64,000 nt of DNA, taken from assembly GCF_025506355.1 (NCBI RefSeq), contig NZ_JANZYP010000052.1:1-64000 (forward strand), written 5' to 3'. A program made the position numbers and the translations under genes. The notes beneath the pieces are model-generated. The model was not told where the DNA came from, did no database searches, and saw only the letters and a list, made by a program, of their open reading frames with translations. Origin of the DNA: Sphaerisporangium corydalis. Lineage in GTDB: Bacteria > Actinomycetota > Actinomycetes > Streptosporangiales > Streptosporangiaceae. Of this stretch, positions 17,226 through 25,503 are shown piece by piece. Every line of letters starts with the position of its first letter. The first letter of the stretch is position 1.

Positions 17226-18926
17226 GTGCGCCGCCGGACACGAGCTCTCGGTCTCATCATCACCCTCCTCCTGACCGGTGGCGGGATCACCCAGGCGGCC
17301 CCGGCCGCCGCCCGGAGCTCGGAAGCGCGGGCGACCGCCAAGCCCACCCCCGAGTGCCAGGGCGACTGGCTACCGGCCACGCCGACGTCCACGCAGGTCA
17401 TGTCCGGCGAGGTGCAGTTCCTCGACCTGCCGCCCGTCAAGATCGGCAAGACGATCAACTGGCGCTGGAGCCCGTACAAGAACCGCTCCTGGGACATGGT
17501 GTTCTCCTCGCTGCGCTGGGTCGGCCGGCTCGTGGCCGACTACGAGACCTCCGGGGAGGACGCCTACCTCAAGCGGGCCACCGAGCTGACCAAGAGCTGG
17601 GTCGAGAGCAACCCGCGCGGCGGCTCAGGCGCGAGCCAGTACGCGTGGGCCGAACATCCCATCGCGCTGCGCGCCCCCGTCCTCGTCTGCCTGAGCAGGC
17701 ACGTCAAGGCCTCATGGCTCACCCGCAGCCTCGCCGACCACGCCAAGATGCTGTCCAACCCGGCCCTGTACGAAAAAGGCCACAACCACGGCATGGATCA
17801 GGACATCGCCCTGCTGCGCATCGGCTGCCGTACCGGCCACAAGGAGTGGGCCGACCTCGCCGTCCGCCGCATGACCGGGTCGGTGAAGCTCGACATCGAC
17901 TCCCAGGGCGCGCTCCAGGAGCAGGCGCCGCGCTACGGCATCTACGTGCACGAGCGGCTCAAGGTCGGCATGGAGGCCATCACCGACTGCGGGCGCAAGG
18001 TGCCGTCCGAGATCGCGAAGCGCTGGGAGTCGCTGGAGGCGTACATCACGCACGCCACCGAGCCCAGCGGGTTCATGGTGCCGATCGGGGACGGCGGCGC
18101 GGACGTCCGGCCGGCGGGGTTCCAGCACGCCAAGCAGACCGTGAAGATCTTCAAGGCCGGGTACGTCTTCGGGCGCACCGCGTGGGACAAGCCCGAGTCG
18201 GCGTACTACTCCATCCGGTTCGGCCCCGGCCTGAAGTTCCACGGGCACGAGGACCACATGGGCGTCACCTACTACGCGCAGGGCCACGACGTGCTGGTCG
18301 AGGCCGGTTTCCACTCCTACGAGAAGACGCCGTACCGCTACTGGACCATCTCCCCCGAGGCGCACAACGTGCCCGTCGTCGTGGGCAAGCCCTTCCGGGG
18401 CCACACGGCCACGAAGCTGGTGAGCTCGTCGGTCAAGGACGACCGGCAGTCGTACAAGCTGACCGACAAGGCCTACGGGGTGACCCGGACGCGTTCGGTG
18501 CTGGTCAACCACGGCGAGGACCTGATGGCGGTGCTCGACACCGTTCCGTCCGGCACGCGGGCACGCAGCTACTGGCACCTCGACCCGGCGCTCTCCCCGG
18601 TGTCGACCCACGGCGGCCGGATCGTCGTGAAGGACAAGTCAGGCTGGAAGGCCACCCTCGTCCAGCTCGCGATGCCCTCCTGCAAGCCGATCTCCGGCCA
18701 GTCGGTCGTACGGGGCGCGTCGAGCCCCTTCCAGGGCTGGATCTCACCGACCTACATGAGCAAAGTACCCGCCTCGGTGGTCGTCTCCCCCGCCACGCCC
18801 TCCCTCCTCACCATCGTCACCCCCGGCACCGACAAACCCACCATCACCTGCTCCGGCCCCCGAGTAACCATCAAAACCCCCGACACCCAAACCACCCTCC
18901 GCGCCCGGGCGGGCACCCTCTCCTGA
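17226..18926 (+). CDS. Secreted heparinase II/III-like polysaccharide lyase
   Basis: A 566-residue protein with a Sec signal peptide (RRRTRALGLIITLLLTGGG, cleavage near APAAA, residues 24-32). An (alpha/alpha) toroid region follows with the hallmark ...KGHNHGMDQDIALL near residues 180-194, and then a beta-sandwich heparinase II/III-like domain with FHGHEDHMGVTYYAQGHDVLVEAGFHSY near 338-366. The His and Tyr residues in these motifs are those expected in lyases of alginate, heparin or other uronic polysaccharides. The start is GTG 17226 after GGAAGGA. The gene stands alone. The substrate is not predictable by eye; exopolysaccharide turnover is plausible. Confidence 0.8.
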   Translation: MRRRTRALGLIITLLLTGGGITQAAPAAARSSEARATAKPTPECQGDWLPATPTSTQVMSGEVQFLDLPPVKIGKTINWRWSPYKNRSWDMVFSSLRWVGRLVADYETSGEDAYLKRATELTKSWVESNPRGGSGASQYAWAEHPIALRAPVLVCLSRHVKASWLTRSLADHAKMLSNPALYEKGHNHGMDQDIALLRIGCRTGHKEWADLAVRRMTGSVKLDIDSQGALQEQAPRYGIYVHERLKVGMEAITDCGRKVPSEIAKRWESLEAYITHATEPSGFMVPIGDGGADVRPAGFQHAKQTVKIFKAGYVFGRTAWDKPESAYYSIRFGPGLKFHGHEDHMGVTYYAQGHDVLVEAGFHSYEKTPYRYWTISPEAHNVPVVVGKPFRGHTATKLVSSSVKDDRQSYKLTDKAYGVTRTRSVLVNHGEDLMAVLDTVPSGTRARSYWHLDPALSPVSTHGGRIVVKDKSGWKATLVQLAMPSCKPISGQSVVRGASSPFQGWISPTYMSKVPASVVVSPATPSLLTIVTPGTDKPTITCSGPRVTIKTPDTQTTLRARAGTLS

Positions 18927-19228
18927 CCCCACCCCCCTGAGCTCGCAGTCGTCCGCTCCATCGCTACACCTCGGTTCCGCGATTTCACAACGCCTCGGTT
19001 CCGCGATTTCGCGACCCGGTCGTTTCTCCTGCTCCTGCCGTGTCAGCTCGGCGCCGACGCGGCGGGACGTGGTACGGCGAATCCGGCGCCGTCTTGCGGC
19101 GGCCAGACCGGTGCATGATCGCCGAATCAGCGGTTGACCTTGTCACTGGCGTCAACGTCTAACATCAACGCGCTCCGCGAAAGCGACCCAGACCCTGGTA
19201 CCGCGATACCGACGCCGAATGGAAGACG
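18927..19228. other. Intergenic region without a gene; contains an 18-bp direct repeat
   Basis: About 300 bases between the heparinase-like gene and the SnoaL-like gene. I see no plausible coding frame. It holds two copies of CCTCGGTTCCGCGATTTC (18969-18986 and 18993-19010) and, nearer the downstream gene, an inverted pair GTTGAC/GTCAAC (about 19133-19156) that may belong to its promoter. Confidence 0.5.
18969..19010. repeat. Two-copy direct repeat, 24-bp period
   Basis: The 18-mer CCTCGGTTCCGCGATTTC occurs at 18969-18986 and again at 18993-19010. Similar wording does not continue on either side, so this is a small local duplication. Confidence 0.8.
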
Positions 19229-19639
19229 ATGACCGCCACCCCTGGCCCCGACGACCGTACGTCCCTGCTCGACCATGACCGCCGGTTCTTCGACGCGCTG
19301 ATCGCCGCCGACGCGGACACCCTCCGCATCCTGCTCTCGGACGATTTCCTCCTGGTCGGTGTGGCCGACGGCTCCATCGCGACCAAGCACGACCTGCTCG
19401 GCGCCGTCTCCAGCGGCGCCCTGACCTTCCCGGCGATCGACTCGTTCCCCGACGAGGCCATCGTCCGGCGCGTCGGCGACACCGGCCTCGTCGTCGGACG
19501 TACCAGCATGAACTTCACCGCCCCCGACGGCACCACCTTCACCGCCGCGAGCCGCTACACCCACGTCTTCACCACCACCCCCGCCACCCAAGGCTGGCGC
19601 CTCACCTCCGCCCAGGGCACCGAGATCAAACCCGGCTGA
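19229..19639 (+). CDS. NTF2-like / SnoaL-like (DUF4440) protein
   Basis: A 136-residue protein with the NTF2-like cone fold pattern: helix LLDHDRRFFDALIAADADTL, strand RILLSDDFLLVG, and the strand triplet GLVVGRTSMNF, FTAASRYTHVF, GWRLTSAQGTEI. Such proteins are small enzymes or ligand-binding proteins, often in secondary metabolism, or simply unassigned. No catalytic Asp/His pair can be assigned with confidence. The ATG at 19229 follows GGAAGACG. It converges on the MarR gene. Role unknown. Confidence 0.75.
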   Translation: MTATPGPDDRTSLLDHDRRFFDALIAADADTLRILLSDDFLLVGVADGSIATKHDLLGAVSSGALTFPAIDSFPDEAIVRRVGDTGLVVGRTSMNFTAPDGTTFTAASRYTHVFTTTPATQGWRLTSAQGTEIKPG

Positions 19640-19722
19640 CCGTACGCGAACCACGCCCATCGGTCGCGACCACCCACCAGGGCTACCCACACGGCCCGCT
19701 GGACGTGATCAACGCCGGTGAA

Positions 19723-20166
19723 TCAGGTCGATGCCTGCACCTCGGACAACCGTCGCGCGAGCGACTCCAACGTGGCCACGATCTGGGCGACCTCTTCCGG
19801 CTCAACGCCGAGCGCCTTCGCCAGAGTGTCATCCACCGTCACCATGTCAGCCCGCCGCTGCCCCTGCTCGCGCATGCCAGGAGCCGGCCGTACGAGGGTG
19901 CGCCGCCGGTCGGCGGGGTCCGGCTCGGTCACCATCACCCCCCCGTCGCGGAACTTGGCGACCGCCGCCGACACCAGGCTCTGCGGGAAGCCGGTACGCG
20001 AGGTGATCTCACCGATGGAGCTGACGGAGTGCTCGAAGACGTCGACGAGGATCGTGCGGGCGCTGACCGGCAGCGTGTGGAAGCCGGACCGGGGAATGGC
20101 GTCCTGCCCGATCTTGATCAACTTGTGCCCCAGCAGGAACAGTTCGAGCCCGTTCATGCCACCCAT
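19723..20166 (-). CDS. MarR family transcriptional regulator
   Basis: A 147-residue protein with the MarR winged-helix core at residues about 50-100: SIGEITSRTGFPQSLVSAAV then KFRDGGVMVTEPDPADRRRTLVRP, where DPADRRR is the characteristic wing. It is divergent from an alpha/beta hydrolase gene, and the gap contains an inverted repeat, so it most likely represses the hydrolase in response to a small ligand. The start may be ATG 20166 or ATG 20157 (MNGLELFLLGHKL); the second gives a more typical N-terminus. Confidence 0.85.
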   Translation of the reverse strand: MGGMNGLELFLLGHKLIKIGQDAIPRSGFHTLPVSARTILVDVFEHSVSSIGEITSRTGFPQSLVSAAVAKFRDGGVMVTEPDPADRRRTLVRPAPGMREQGQRRADMVTVDDTLAKALGVEPEEVAQIVATLESLARRLSEVQAST

Positions 20167-20181
20167 GATGCACCATTCGAC

Positions 20182-20223
20182 AGATGCATCACGATATTGA
20201 TATATCTAATTCCTGATGCATCT
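20182..20223. promoter_or_regulatory. Inverted repeat between MarR regulator and hydrolase
   Basis: AGATGCATC (20182-20190) and GATGCATCT (20215-20223) are exact reverse complements. Between them lies GATATTGATATATC (20193-20206), itself partly palindromic and unusually AT-rich for this genome. This is a good candidate operator/promoter for the divergent MarR and hydrolase genes. Confidence 0.55.
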
Positions 20224-20256
20224 ACGAACCGATGTACCCCGGCCAGAGGGAACCCC

Positions 20257-21084
20257 ATGACGATCTTGAACACCGAGCACGTCCCCGGCGCGCGACTCCA
20301 CTACGTCCTGCGCGGCTCCGGCCCGCTGCTCGTCCTGGTCGCAGGCGGGGACGGCGACGCCTCCTCCAGTGACGACCTGGCCGCCCGGCTCGCCGACGAC
20401 TACACGGTCCTCACCTACGACCGCCGAGGCCTGTCCGGCAGCACCATCGACGACCCGAGCGACCCCCCGACCGTCACCACCCACGCCGACGACCTGCACC
20501 ATCTCCTCGCCGCCGTCACCACCGAGCCCGCCTACGTCTGTGGCAGCAGCATCGGTGCCCTGATCAGCCTGGAACTGGTGTCCCGTCACCCCGGCCAGGT
20601 CGGCGTCCTGGTCGCGCACGAGCCCCCTACGACGCAACTGCTTTCCGAAGCGGAGCGCACCCGGGCCGCTCACGACCAGCGGGAAATCGAGGAGACCCAC
20701 CGGACGGAAGGCACTTTCGCCGCCCTGCTGAAGTTCGCGATCCTCACGGGCATCGACCTGAACGACCGTGAACCCGACGTCAAGGCAGCGCCTCGGGGCC
20801 CCGGGCGCCTGCCGAACCTGGAGTTCTTCCTGACCCACGACGCCCCGGCGGTCAGACGTCACCTACTAGACCTGCCCGCCCTCAAATCGGCGTCCACCCG
20901 CATCCTCCCCGCCGTCGGCAAGACCTCCGCCCACACCTGGCCCCACCGCTGCACCCTCCTCCTCGCCGAACACCTCGCCGTCCCACCCACCACCTTCCCC
21001 GCCGGCCACAACGCCCTCACCTCCCACCCCCAAGCCTTCGCCACCCGCCTAACCCAACTCCTCACCCCGAACCCAATTCCCTAA
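20257..21084 (+). CDS. Alpha/beta hydrolase
   Basis: A 275-residue alpha/beta-hydrolase. The oxyanion-hole region is LVAGGDGDASS (about 31-41), the strand-turn DRRGLSGS follows at about 59-66, and the nucleophile elbow is C-G-S-S-I-G-A (Ser about residue 95). A His in AGHNAL near the C-terminus completes a plausible triad. I start it at ATG 20257, just after AGAGGGAA; an upstream extension of the frame would run over the divergent MarR gene. It is probably induced when the MarR repressor is released. The substrate is unknown. Confidence 0.85.
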   Translation: MTILNTEHVPGARLHYVLRGSGPLLVLVAGGDGDASSSDDLAARLADDYTVLTYDRRGLSGSTIDDPSDPPTVTTHADDLHHLLAAVTTEPAYVCGSSIGALISLELVSRHPGQVGVLVAHEPPTTQLLSEAERTRAAHDQREIEETHRTEGTFAALLKFAILTGIDLNDREPDVKAAPRGPGRLPNLEFFLTHDAPAVRRHLLDLPALKSASTRILPAVGKTSAHTWPHRCTLLLAEHLAVPPTTFPAGHNALTSHPQAFATRLTQLLTPNPIP

Positions 21085-21222
21085 CTGCACACACCCTTGG
21101 TAATACAGCCCGCCACAACCCCGCCCTTGACACACCCACGCTCAAGCTGTGCCAAATGGGGCAATCCGTGTCGGTCCTAGCACTCCCATCCATACGGAAG
21201 GCAGCTCACGCACACCTCGAAG

Positions 21223-21423
21223 TCAGCCCCGCTGATCGAACTCGGTGTTCTTGAGGTCGGCGATGAAATCCCGCCATTGGGTCGCGTGAACGACCAGTTT
21301 CGGACCTTCGGGATGTTTCGAATCACGTAACAGGTAGACATCCTCAACAACGGCCACCTCCACACAGTTGGCGCCGTTGCCGCTCCGGCTGCTCTTGCGC
21401 CATGTGATATGGGACAAGTCCAC
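21223..21423 (-). CDS. DUF397 domain protein
   Basis: A 66-residue protein with the standard DUF397 pattern: ITWRKSSRSGNGANCVEVA at the start, then LRDSKHPEGPKLVV and W-R-D-F at the end. Such proteins accompany XRE/DUF5753 regulators in actinobacteria, where the pair forms WhiJ-like developmental loci. Its ATG at 21423 lies 32 bases after the stop of the truncated DUF5753 gene on the same strand. This member looks intact although its partner has lost its DNA-binding domain. Confidence 0.9.
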   Translation of the reverse strand: MDLSHITWRKSSRSGNGANCVEVAVVEDVYLLRDSKHPEGPKLVVHATQWRDFIADLKNTEFDQRG

Positions 21424-21455
21424 TTGCTCCCCCTACTTCTCAGCAGGGCGTCCGG

Positions 21456-22178
21456 TCAGCACGAGAACCGATCAGCCACCCGCGCGATCAGTGACTTCGA
21501 TTCGTCGGGGGCCATGGCGGAGGCCCTGAGATGGTCGAATGCAAGTGTGTACCGATATATGTCGGCATCACTCTCTACGTACAGGCTACTCGTCATGCTT
21601 TCCACATACACGACGTCCGGATCGTACGGCTCACGAAACTCCATGATGCTGAACGGGCCTGCTGATGCCGGGTGGGCACCGCTTGCCAAGGGCAGAACCT
21701 GAATGGTCACATTGGGCAGCTCGGCAGCCGCCAGCAAGGCGGCACACTGGGCCGCCATGATCACATGTGATCCCACCACGCGGGTGAGCACGGATTCATC
21801 GATGACGGCCCAAAGGCGAAGTGGGCCATCCTCAAGGGCAAAGAGCTTCTGACGGGTGAGCCGCACCTCGACACGACGCTTGACCTCCCCTGGCGGCGAA
21901 AGACCCATCAGTGCCGCACGGATGATCTCCTGGGCGTAGTCAGCCGTCTGAAGTAGGCCGTTGACGGCCAAAGCGTCATAGCTGCGGATGAACGAGGCGT
22001 CCGCCTCCAACTCGATGTACGTGGCATAGTCGCTGGGAACCGAGTCGGCGTACGCGTCCCACCAGCCACGTGTTCGCGCCGTTCTGGCCAGGCCGAAGAG
22101 GGGCTTGCGCTTGTCATCCTCTACCTCGTAGAGATCGAGGACGCGGGTCAGGTCGAGGATCGTGATGCCCACATGAGC
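21456..22178 (-). pseudogene. 5'-truncated XRE/DUF5753 (WhiJ-like) regulator
   Basis: The frame codes for the end of an XRE domain (ITILDLTRVLDLYEVEDD) and a complete DUF5753 domain (about 190 residues, ending SLIARVADRFSC). The first ~40-45 residues of the helix-turn-helix normally found in this family are missing. Upstream of about 22178 the frame continues only as the antisense of the neighbouring ATPase-like gene, ending at an ATG at 22223 that would give meaningless sequence. With no HTH it cannot act as a normal DNA-binding regulator. It looks like one side of a deletion (see the adjoining gene). Confidence 0.7.
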
Positions 22179-22520
22179 CAGGTCCTGCTGGTGAGTGAAC
22201 TCACCGCCAACGCCATAAGGCACTCCGACTCAGGAAGGCACCCCTGCGGACAGATAACCGTAATCATCGAAAGCTACGGCAGATTGCTCCATATCGAGGT
22301 GATCGACGACGGATCGGCAGAGTCCACTGCCGAACTGGAAGGGACAGCGAATCCGGACTTCGAGAGAGGTCGAGGACTCTGGCTCGTAGATCAGATGGCC
22401 GCGCGGTGGGGAACTCGGCATGACCAATCGAAACATGCAGTTTGGTTCCAGATAGTGATGTCCTGCCCCAAATGCGGCAACGAAGCAACCGAAGCCGCAA
22501 CCAAGGCCAATGATGCGTGA
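22173..22520 (+). pseudogene. 5'-truncated anti-sigma-factor-like ATPase (HATPase_c_2)
   Basis: The 115-residue frame starts MSQVLLVSELTANAIRHS, which is already the N-box of a serine-kinase-like ATPase domain, and contains the later boxes EVIDDGSAE and GRGLWLVDQMA. Proteins of this type normally have about 40 further residues before the N-box, covering the first strand and helix. These are absent. ATG 22173 coincides with the junction with the oppositely oriented DUF5753 gene. It might still be translated, but the fold would be incomplete. The C-terminal extension SCPKCGNEA has a CxxC pair. Confidence 0.65.
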
Positions 22521-22793
22521 TGCTCGCGCCATCATTTTCAATGACCTACCTGGCTACCGAAGACGCTTGCATCCTGCGCTGTTCAAGTAGATATGCCTAT
22601 TTCCATCACAGGCCGGGGGGTGCGAGGGGCCGTCAGGCCGCTTGGCCGGGGGTGTGGGGGCCTGCCCCCACAAGACACAGCCCGAGCGCGCGTGCGCGAA
22701 GCGCGGGGATCGCGAGGACCACGGCGTACGTGAAGGGCGGGTCGTGAGGGCCACGGCGTACGCGAGACGCGGGGTGGTGAGGGGTGTGGCGGG

Positions 22794-23339
22794 TCAGTGG
22801 GGGGCGTGGAGGCCTTCGAGGGTTAGGGAGAGGAGGCGGGTGGCGTGGGGGAGGTCGGGGGTGGCGTGGGCGATGCCGGTGATGAGTTGGAAGAGTTCCT
22901 CCACCTGCAGGTCGGGGCGTACGGCTCCCGCGGCTTGGGCGGCGGTGAGCAGGCGGCCCGCCGTGGAGCGCAGCAGCGCGTGGCAGTCGAAGCCGGCCAC
23001 CGGGCCGATGTCCATCATCGCGGTCGCCAGGCCCCGGTCGGTGAGGACGTGCTTGAGCATGGCGCGCATCCAGGCGGTCAGTGCCTCTCCCGGCGGGGAG
23101 GCCGCCGCCAGCCGGTCGGCGCCGGCGCACAGTGTCTCGACCCGCTCTCTGAACACGGCGGCGATCAGCTCGCGGCGGGTCGGGAAGTGCCGGTAGAGCG
23201 TCCCCGGTCCCACTCCGGCCCGGCGGGCGATCTCGTTCAGTGACGCGTCCGGGCCCTCTTCGGCGATCACCGCGGTGGCCGCCGCGATCACCTGGTCACG
23301 GTTACGGCGCGCGTCGGCTCGCATGGGCCGTGTCCCCAT
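22794..23339 (-). CDS. TetR family regulator
   Basis: A 181-residue TetR protein. The HTH spans about residues 12-60: RDQVIAAATAVIAEEGPDAS, then LNEIARRAGVGPGTLYRHFPTRRELI. The C-terminal domain is short and helical. The start may be ATG 23339 or ATG 23324 (MRADARRNRD); the latter is closer to the family norm. It is divergent from an LLM-class oxidoreductase and the gap holds two strong palindromes, so it almost certainly represses that gene and itself. Confidence 0.88.
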   Translation of the reverse strand: MGTRPMRADARRNRDQVIAAATAVIAEEGPDASLNEIARRAGVGPGTLYRHFPTRRELIAAVFRERVETLCAGADRLAAASPPGEALTAWMRAMLKHVLTDRGLATAMMDIGPVAGFDCHALLRSTAGRLLTAAQAAGAVRPDLQVEELFQLITGIAHATPDLPHATRLLSLTLEGLHAPH

Positions 23340-23353
23340 CGGTACCCCCGGAT

Positions 23354-23412
23354 GTGCAAACGGAGAAGTTCTCCGTATTATAGTGCCGAATATCCGGAGA
23401 ACTTCTCCGGAT
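23354..23412 (+). promoter_or_regulatory. Promoter of the LLM gene with two TetR-type operators
   Basis: CGGAGAAGTTCTCCG (23361-23375) and CCGGAGAACTTCTCCGG (23394-23410, extended by AT on each side) are perfect palindromes with centres 34 bp apart. A promoter GTGCAA (23354-23359), 16-bp spacer, TATTAT (23376-23381) overlaps them: the first operator fills the spacer and the second covers the expected start site. This is a textbook layout for repression by the divergent TetR protein. Confidence 0.7.
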
Positions 23413-23434
23413 AAACGGCAGGGGAGCTTGGAAC

Positions 23435-24334
23435 ATGCACAAGGGACGGCTCGACCTCGGACGCGTCGGCGTCTGGACGTTCGCCTTCGACGGGCAACCC
23501 GCAGCCACGGTGCGCGAGGCGGCGGCGGAGATCGAGGAGCTGGGGTACGGAGCGCTGTGGTTCGGCGAGGGGTTCGGCCGGGACGCCATCGGCCAGTCGT
23601 GGCTGCTGCTGTCCGCCACCCAGCGGATGATCATCGCGACGGGCATCGCCAGCATCGAACGTCGCGACCCGACCGCGATGGCCGCCGGTGAGAGGTCGAT
23701 CAACGAGGCGTACCCGGGTCGGTTCCTGCTCGGCCTCGGTGGGCACCGGGTCAACGACGCCGCGCTCCAGGCCGTCCCCAGCCGGGGCAGTGCCGTACGA
23801 ACCGTGACCGAATACCTGGACGCCATGGACGCGAGCCCCCTCAACTCCCCCGCGCCGGCTGCGCCCCCGCAGCGCGTCCTGGCCGCGCTCGGCCCGAAGA
23901 TGCTGGGACTCGCCGCCGCCCGCGCCTGGGGCGCTCACCCATACTTCGTGCCCGTGGAGCACACCCGCCGGGCCCGCGAGATCATGGGGCCGGACGCCTT
24001 CCTCGCCGTCGAGCAGGCGGTGGTGCTGGACGCCGACGTCGCGAGGGCCCGTGAGGTCGCCACGGAACACGTCGCGTTCTACGCGTCCGCCGCGCCGCAC
24101 CAGCAGGCCAACCTGCGCAGGCTCGGCTTCGGCGACGCCGACATGACCGGCGGGGTCAGCGGGCGCCTGGTCGACGCGATCGTGGCCTACGGCGACCTGC
24201 CCGCGATCGCCGGGCGGGTGCGCGAGCACTTCGAGGCCGGCGCCGACCACGTGTGCCTCCAGGTCCTCACGCCCGACCCCACCGCGCTCCCCCTGCCGGA
24301 GTGGCGCGAGCTGTCCGTGCTCTGCGAGCGCTGA
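23435..24334 (+). CDS. LLM class F420-dependent oxidoreductase
   Basis: A 299-residue TIM-barrel protein of the luciferase-like monooxygenase superfamily. It begins LGRVGVWTFAFD, has the LGYGALWFGEGFGRD segment near residues 33-47 and ATGIASIERRDP near 68-79, and ends with the DHVCLQVLTPD strand. In actinobacteria such proteins usually use coenzyme F420 rather than FMN and act in detoxification or secondary metabolism. It is controlled by the divergent TetR regulator through two palindromes. Substrate unknown. Confidence 0.88.
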   Translation: MHKGRLDLGRVGVWTFAFDGQPAATVREAAAEIEELGYGALWFGEGFGRDAIGQSWLLLSATQRMIIATGIASIERRDPTAMAAGERSINEAYPGRFLLGLGGHRVNDAALQAVPSRGSAVRTVTEYLDAMDASPLNSPAPAAPPQRVLAALGPKMLGLAAARAWGAHPYFVPVEHTRRAREIMGPDAFLAVEQAVVLDADVARAREVATEHVAFYASAAPHQQANLRRLGFGDADMTGGVSGRLVDAIVAYGDLPAIAGRVREHFEAGADHVCLQVLTPDPTALPLPEWRELSVLCER

Positions 24335-24339
24335 GCCCG

Positions 24340-24987
24340 CTACGCGAGGTGGGCGTACGCGATGACGTTGCTCGTGTAGTGGCCCGTCCGCCGGTCGAAC
24401 GTGCCGCCGCAGGTCACCAGCCGCAGCCCGGCGTAGGTGAGCGGCCCGTACACCCGCCGGCTGGGGAACCTGCTCTTGGCCACCTTCTCCACCGAGTCGA
24501 CCACGAACGCCGCCACCGTGCCGTCCGCGCGCAGCACGGAGATCGCGTCCCCCCGGCGCAGGCGGCCGAGGTCGTAGAAGACGCCCTTGCGCCCGCCGCC
24601 GTCGACGTGCCCGAGGATCACGGCTGCCCCGCGCTCCCCCGGAGTCGCCCCCCGCGAGTACCAGCCCGCCTGTTCGGGGTGCTCGACCGGCGGGACGCGT
24701 ACCGTGCCGTCCGCGTTCAGGCCGAGCCGGCCGAGGGCGACGTGCACGCCGATCTTCGGTACGTCGAGGAGGCGCGGCAGCGACCGTGCGAGGGCCGGGC
24801 TCCCGGAGGGGGAGGTGTAGGCCTGGACGGCCTGCGCGGTCGCGGGCGGCGGGGCGGGGGGCGGCTCGTCCTGGAGGAGTCCGCGTCCGGCGAGCACGGC
24901 GCCGGTCAGGGTGACGGCGGTGGCCGCCGCGCCGAGGGCAAGGCGGCCACCGCTGCGTCGGATATCCGGCATATCAGGAATGGGCAC
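24340..24987 (-). CDS. Class F sortase
   Basis: A 215-residue membrane-anchored transpeptidase that joins cell-wall proteins to peptidoglycan or pilin-like partners. An N-terminal transmembrane helix (about 15-37) is followed by a Pro-rich linker and the sortase domain. Catalytic residues are visible: His127 in ILGHVDG, Cys193 in LVTCGG and an Arg near 199-200. The GTG start at 24987 lies 14 bases inside the end of the upstream gene, a probable wall-anchored substrate, so enzyme and substrate are made together. Confidence 0.88.
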   Translation of the reverse strand: MPIPDMPDIRRSGGRLALGAAATAVTLTGAVLAGRGLLQDEPPPAPPPATAQAVQAYTSPSGSPALARSLPRLLDVPKIGVHVALGRLGLNADGTVRVPPVEHPEQAGWYSRGATPGERGAAVILGHVDGGGRKGVFYDLGRLRRGDAISVLRADGTVAAFVVDSVEKVAKSRFPSRRVYGPLTYAGLRLVTCGGTFDRRTGHYTSNVIAYAHLA

Positions 24988-25321
24988 GCGCGCGCCGGCG
25001 CAGCACCAGTGCGCCCATCCCGGCCCCCGCCGCGAGAAGGGCCCCGCCGAACGGCACCAGAGCGTCGCCGCCGGGGCCGCCGCCGGTCTCCGGAGCGCCC
25101 CTGGGCACCTCCCGGGCGGGAACCGGCGCGGCCGACGGTCGCGTCCCGGCCTGGGCCGGGGACCTGGTCGCCCGGACCGGCGCCGGCGCGGCCGACCGCG
25201 ACGCCGCGGGGCTCGGCTTGCTGGTAGCGGCGGGCTTCGCGTCGGCCATGGCCGGGCCGGCCGCGACGGCCATGGCGACGCCGAGCGCCGTCACGGCCAG
25301 GCTTGTAGCTACAAATCGCAT
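24974..25321 (-). CDS. Probable sortase substrate: secreted Ala/Pro-rich wall-anchored protein
   Basis: A 115-residue protein with a signal peptide (residues 1-26, cleavage near AMA-DA), a low-complexity Ala/Pro/Ser/Arg-rich stalk, then PETG at 77-80 (RGAPETGGG), a hydrophobic helix (about 88-107) and the positive tail RRRARAHS. This is the three-part C-terminal sorting signal of sortase substrates, here with a GAPETG-type rather than LPXTG motif. The mature stalk would be only about 50 residues, too short for an enzyme. ATG 25321 has GAGGAGG nearby. It overlaps the sortase gene by 14 bases. Confidence 0.8.
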   Translation of the reverse strand: MRFVATSLAVTALGVAMAVAAGPAMADAKPAATSKPSPAASRSAAPAPVRATRSPAQAGTRPSAAPVPAREVPRGAPETGGGPGGDALVPFGGALLAAGAGMGALVLRRRARAHS

Positions 25322-25503
25322 AAATCCTCCTCGTACGGCCGCATCGCGAAGGGACGCGCGCCGTACACGGTTCTCATCGGACGGGTCGGGAACGGCTCGA
25401 TGCTGGCAGCGGAACGTCCGCCCGCTATGACCGGAATGTCATGAGCCTGTAATGGATGCCGGCATCGGGAAGCAGCGGTCTGGCCAGCGCCGATACTGGA
25501 GCG

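Noticed and set aside
22642-22793. Direct repeats CCACGGCGTACG (22719 and 22751) as an insertion or CRISPR-like signal
   Set aside because: Only two 12-bp copies, no regular spacers, no transposase or cas gene nearby.
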